Source: an uncultured Prevotellaceae bacterium (lineage in GTDB: Bacteria > Bacteroidota > Bacteroidia > Bacteroidales > Bacteroidaceae). From it: a DNA stretch of 6,009 nt. The translations under genes and the position numbers were made by a program. Positions within the stretch are counted from its first letter, which is position 1. Each line of letters opens with the position of its first letter. Below are positions 5,970 to 6,009 of this stretch, in pieces. The notes under the pieces are model-generated. The model had not been told where the DNA came from and did no database searches. It saw only the letters and a list, made by a program, of their open reading frames with translations. The stretch is taken from assembly GCA_947176655.1 (NCBI GenBank), contig CAMWRK010000135.1:1-6009 (forward strand), in the 5' to 3' direction.

Positions 5970-6009
5970 GGTCTTAAGCGTTAAGACCGTCGGTCTTCGC
6001 GCTTAAGAC
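5970..6009. repeat. Nested palindromes at the right edge
   Basis: GTCTTAAGCG (5971-5980) pairs with CGCTTAAGAC (6000-6009). Inside it AAGACC (5983-5988) pairs with GGTCTT (5992-5997) across a 3-base GTC loop, leaving a 2x2 internal loop (TT/CG). The 39-base unit thus forms a 16-bp hairpin. A competing hairpin, GGTCTTAA-GCG-TTAAGACC (5970-5988), uses the same bases. The structure touches the window edge, so it may extend further. Fold-backs at a sequence end can also be assembly artefacts. Confidence 0.6.

Larger units (their letters stand above)
5761..6009. other. Unassigned, hairpin-rich segment joined to the truncated MATE gene; possible mobile-element end
   Basis: Sequence immediately beyond the MATE homology break contains several perfect short inverted repeats (5777-5792, 5881-5897, 5970-5988, 5971-6009) and one small minus-strand frame ending 47 bases inside the junction. 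A coding frame stopping shortly before the junction, together with the broken gene, is the layout expected of an insertion sequence end. However, I cannot recognise a transposase, terminal repeat or target duplication, because the other end is outside the window. A structured intergenic repeat or an assembly chimera are alternatives. Confidence 0.35.

Noticed and set aside
1..6009. CRISPR arrays, tRNA or rRNA genes
   Set aside because: No spaced direct repeats of CRISPR type, and no cloverleaf with a CCA-proximal T-arm or rRNA-like stretch was seen on either strand.

Overview
The window looks like a chromosomal fragment from a member of the order Bacteroidales (Bacteroides/Prevotella-like). 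Two upstream regions carry close matches to the Bacteroidetes-specific promoter (TTG, 19-20 bases, TAnnTTTG). The proteins (GrpE, DnaJ, FolC, a YbiT-like ABC-F ATPase and an aldose 1-epimerase N-terminus) read like Bacteroidales family members. Genus cannot be fixed from the sequence alone. Every recognisable gene lies on the minus strand, so biological order runs from right to left.

Layout in transcription order. (1) About 5761-6009 is an unassigned segment dense in short perfect inverted repeats. It holds one small minus-strand reading frame (5808-5951) and adjoins a broken gene. (2) 5343 to about 5760 is the C-terminal third of a MATE-family multidrug/Na+ exporter whose N-terminal two thirds are absent, replaced abruptly by segment 1. 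(3) 5068-5342 is intergenic and contains a well-formed Bacteroides promoter for the next gene. (4) 3451-5067 is a 538-residue ABC-F ATPase with one intact and one degenerate ATP site, followed by a strong intrinsic terminator (3355-3387). (5) grpE (2734-3324), dnaJ (1497-2660/2669) and folC (208-1461) follow closely and probably form one transcript. (6) 88-207 carries a promoter for galM, of which only the first 29 codons (1-87) are inside the window.

Functionally, grpE and dnaJ encode the nucleotide exchange factor and J-protein co-chaperones of DnaK. folC makes (poly)glutamylated folates and seems to ride along as a housekeeping passenger. The ABC-F protein is a soluble, ribosome-associated type of ATPase rather than a transporter. 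galM starts a separate sugar-metabolism transcript.

The main oddities are: a single in-frame amber codon at position 41 of grpE, with clear GrpE-like sequence in the same frame on both sides; co-ordinated loss of one composite ATP site in the ABC-F protein; and the truncated MATE gene abutting a hairpin-rich, possibly mobile sequence at the right end. I see no convincing new multi-gene system. The right-end segment is the only part whose nature I could not explain.
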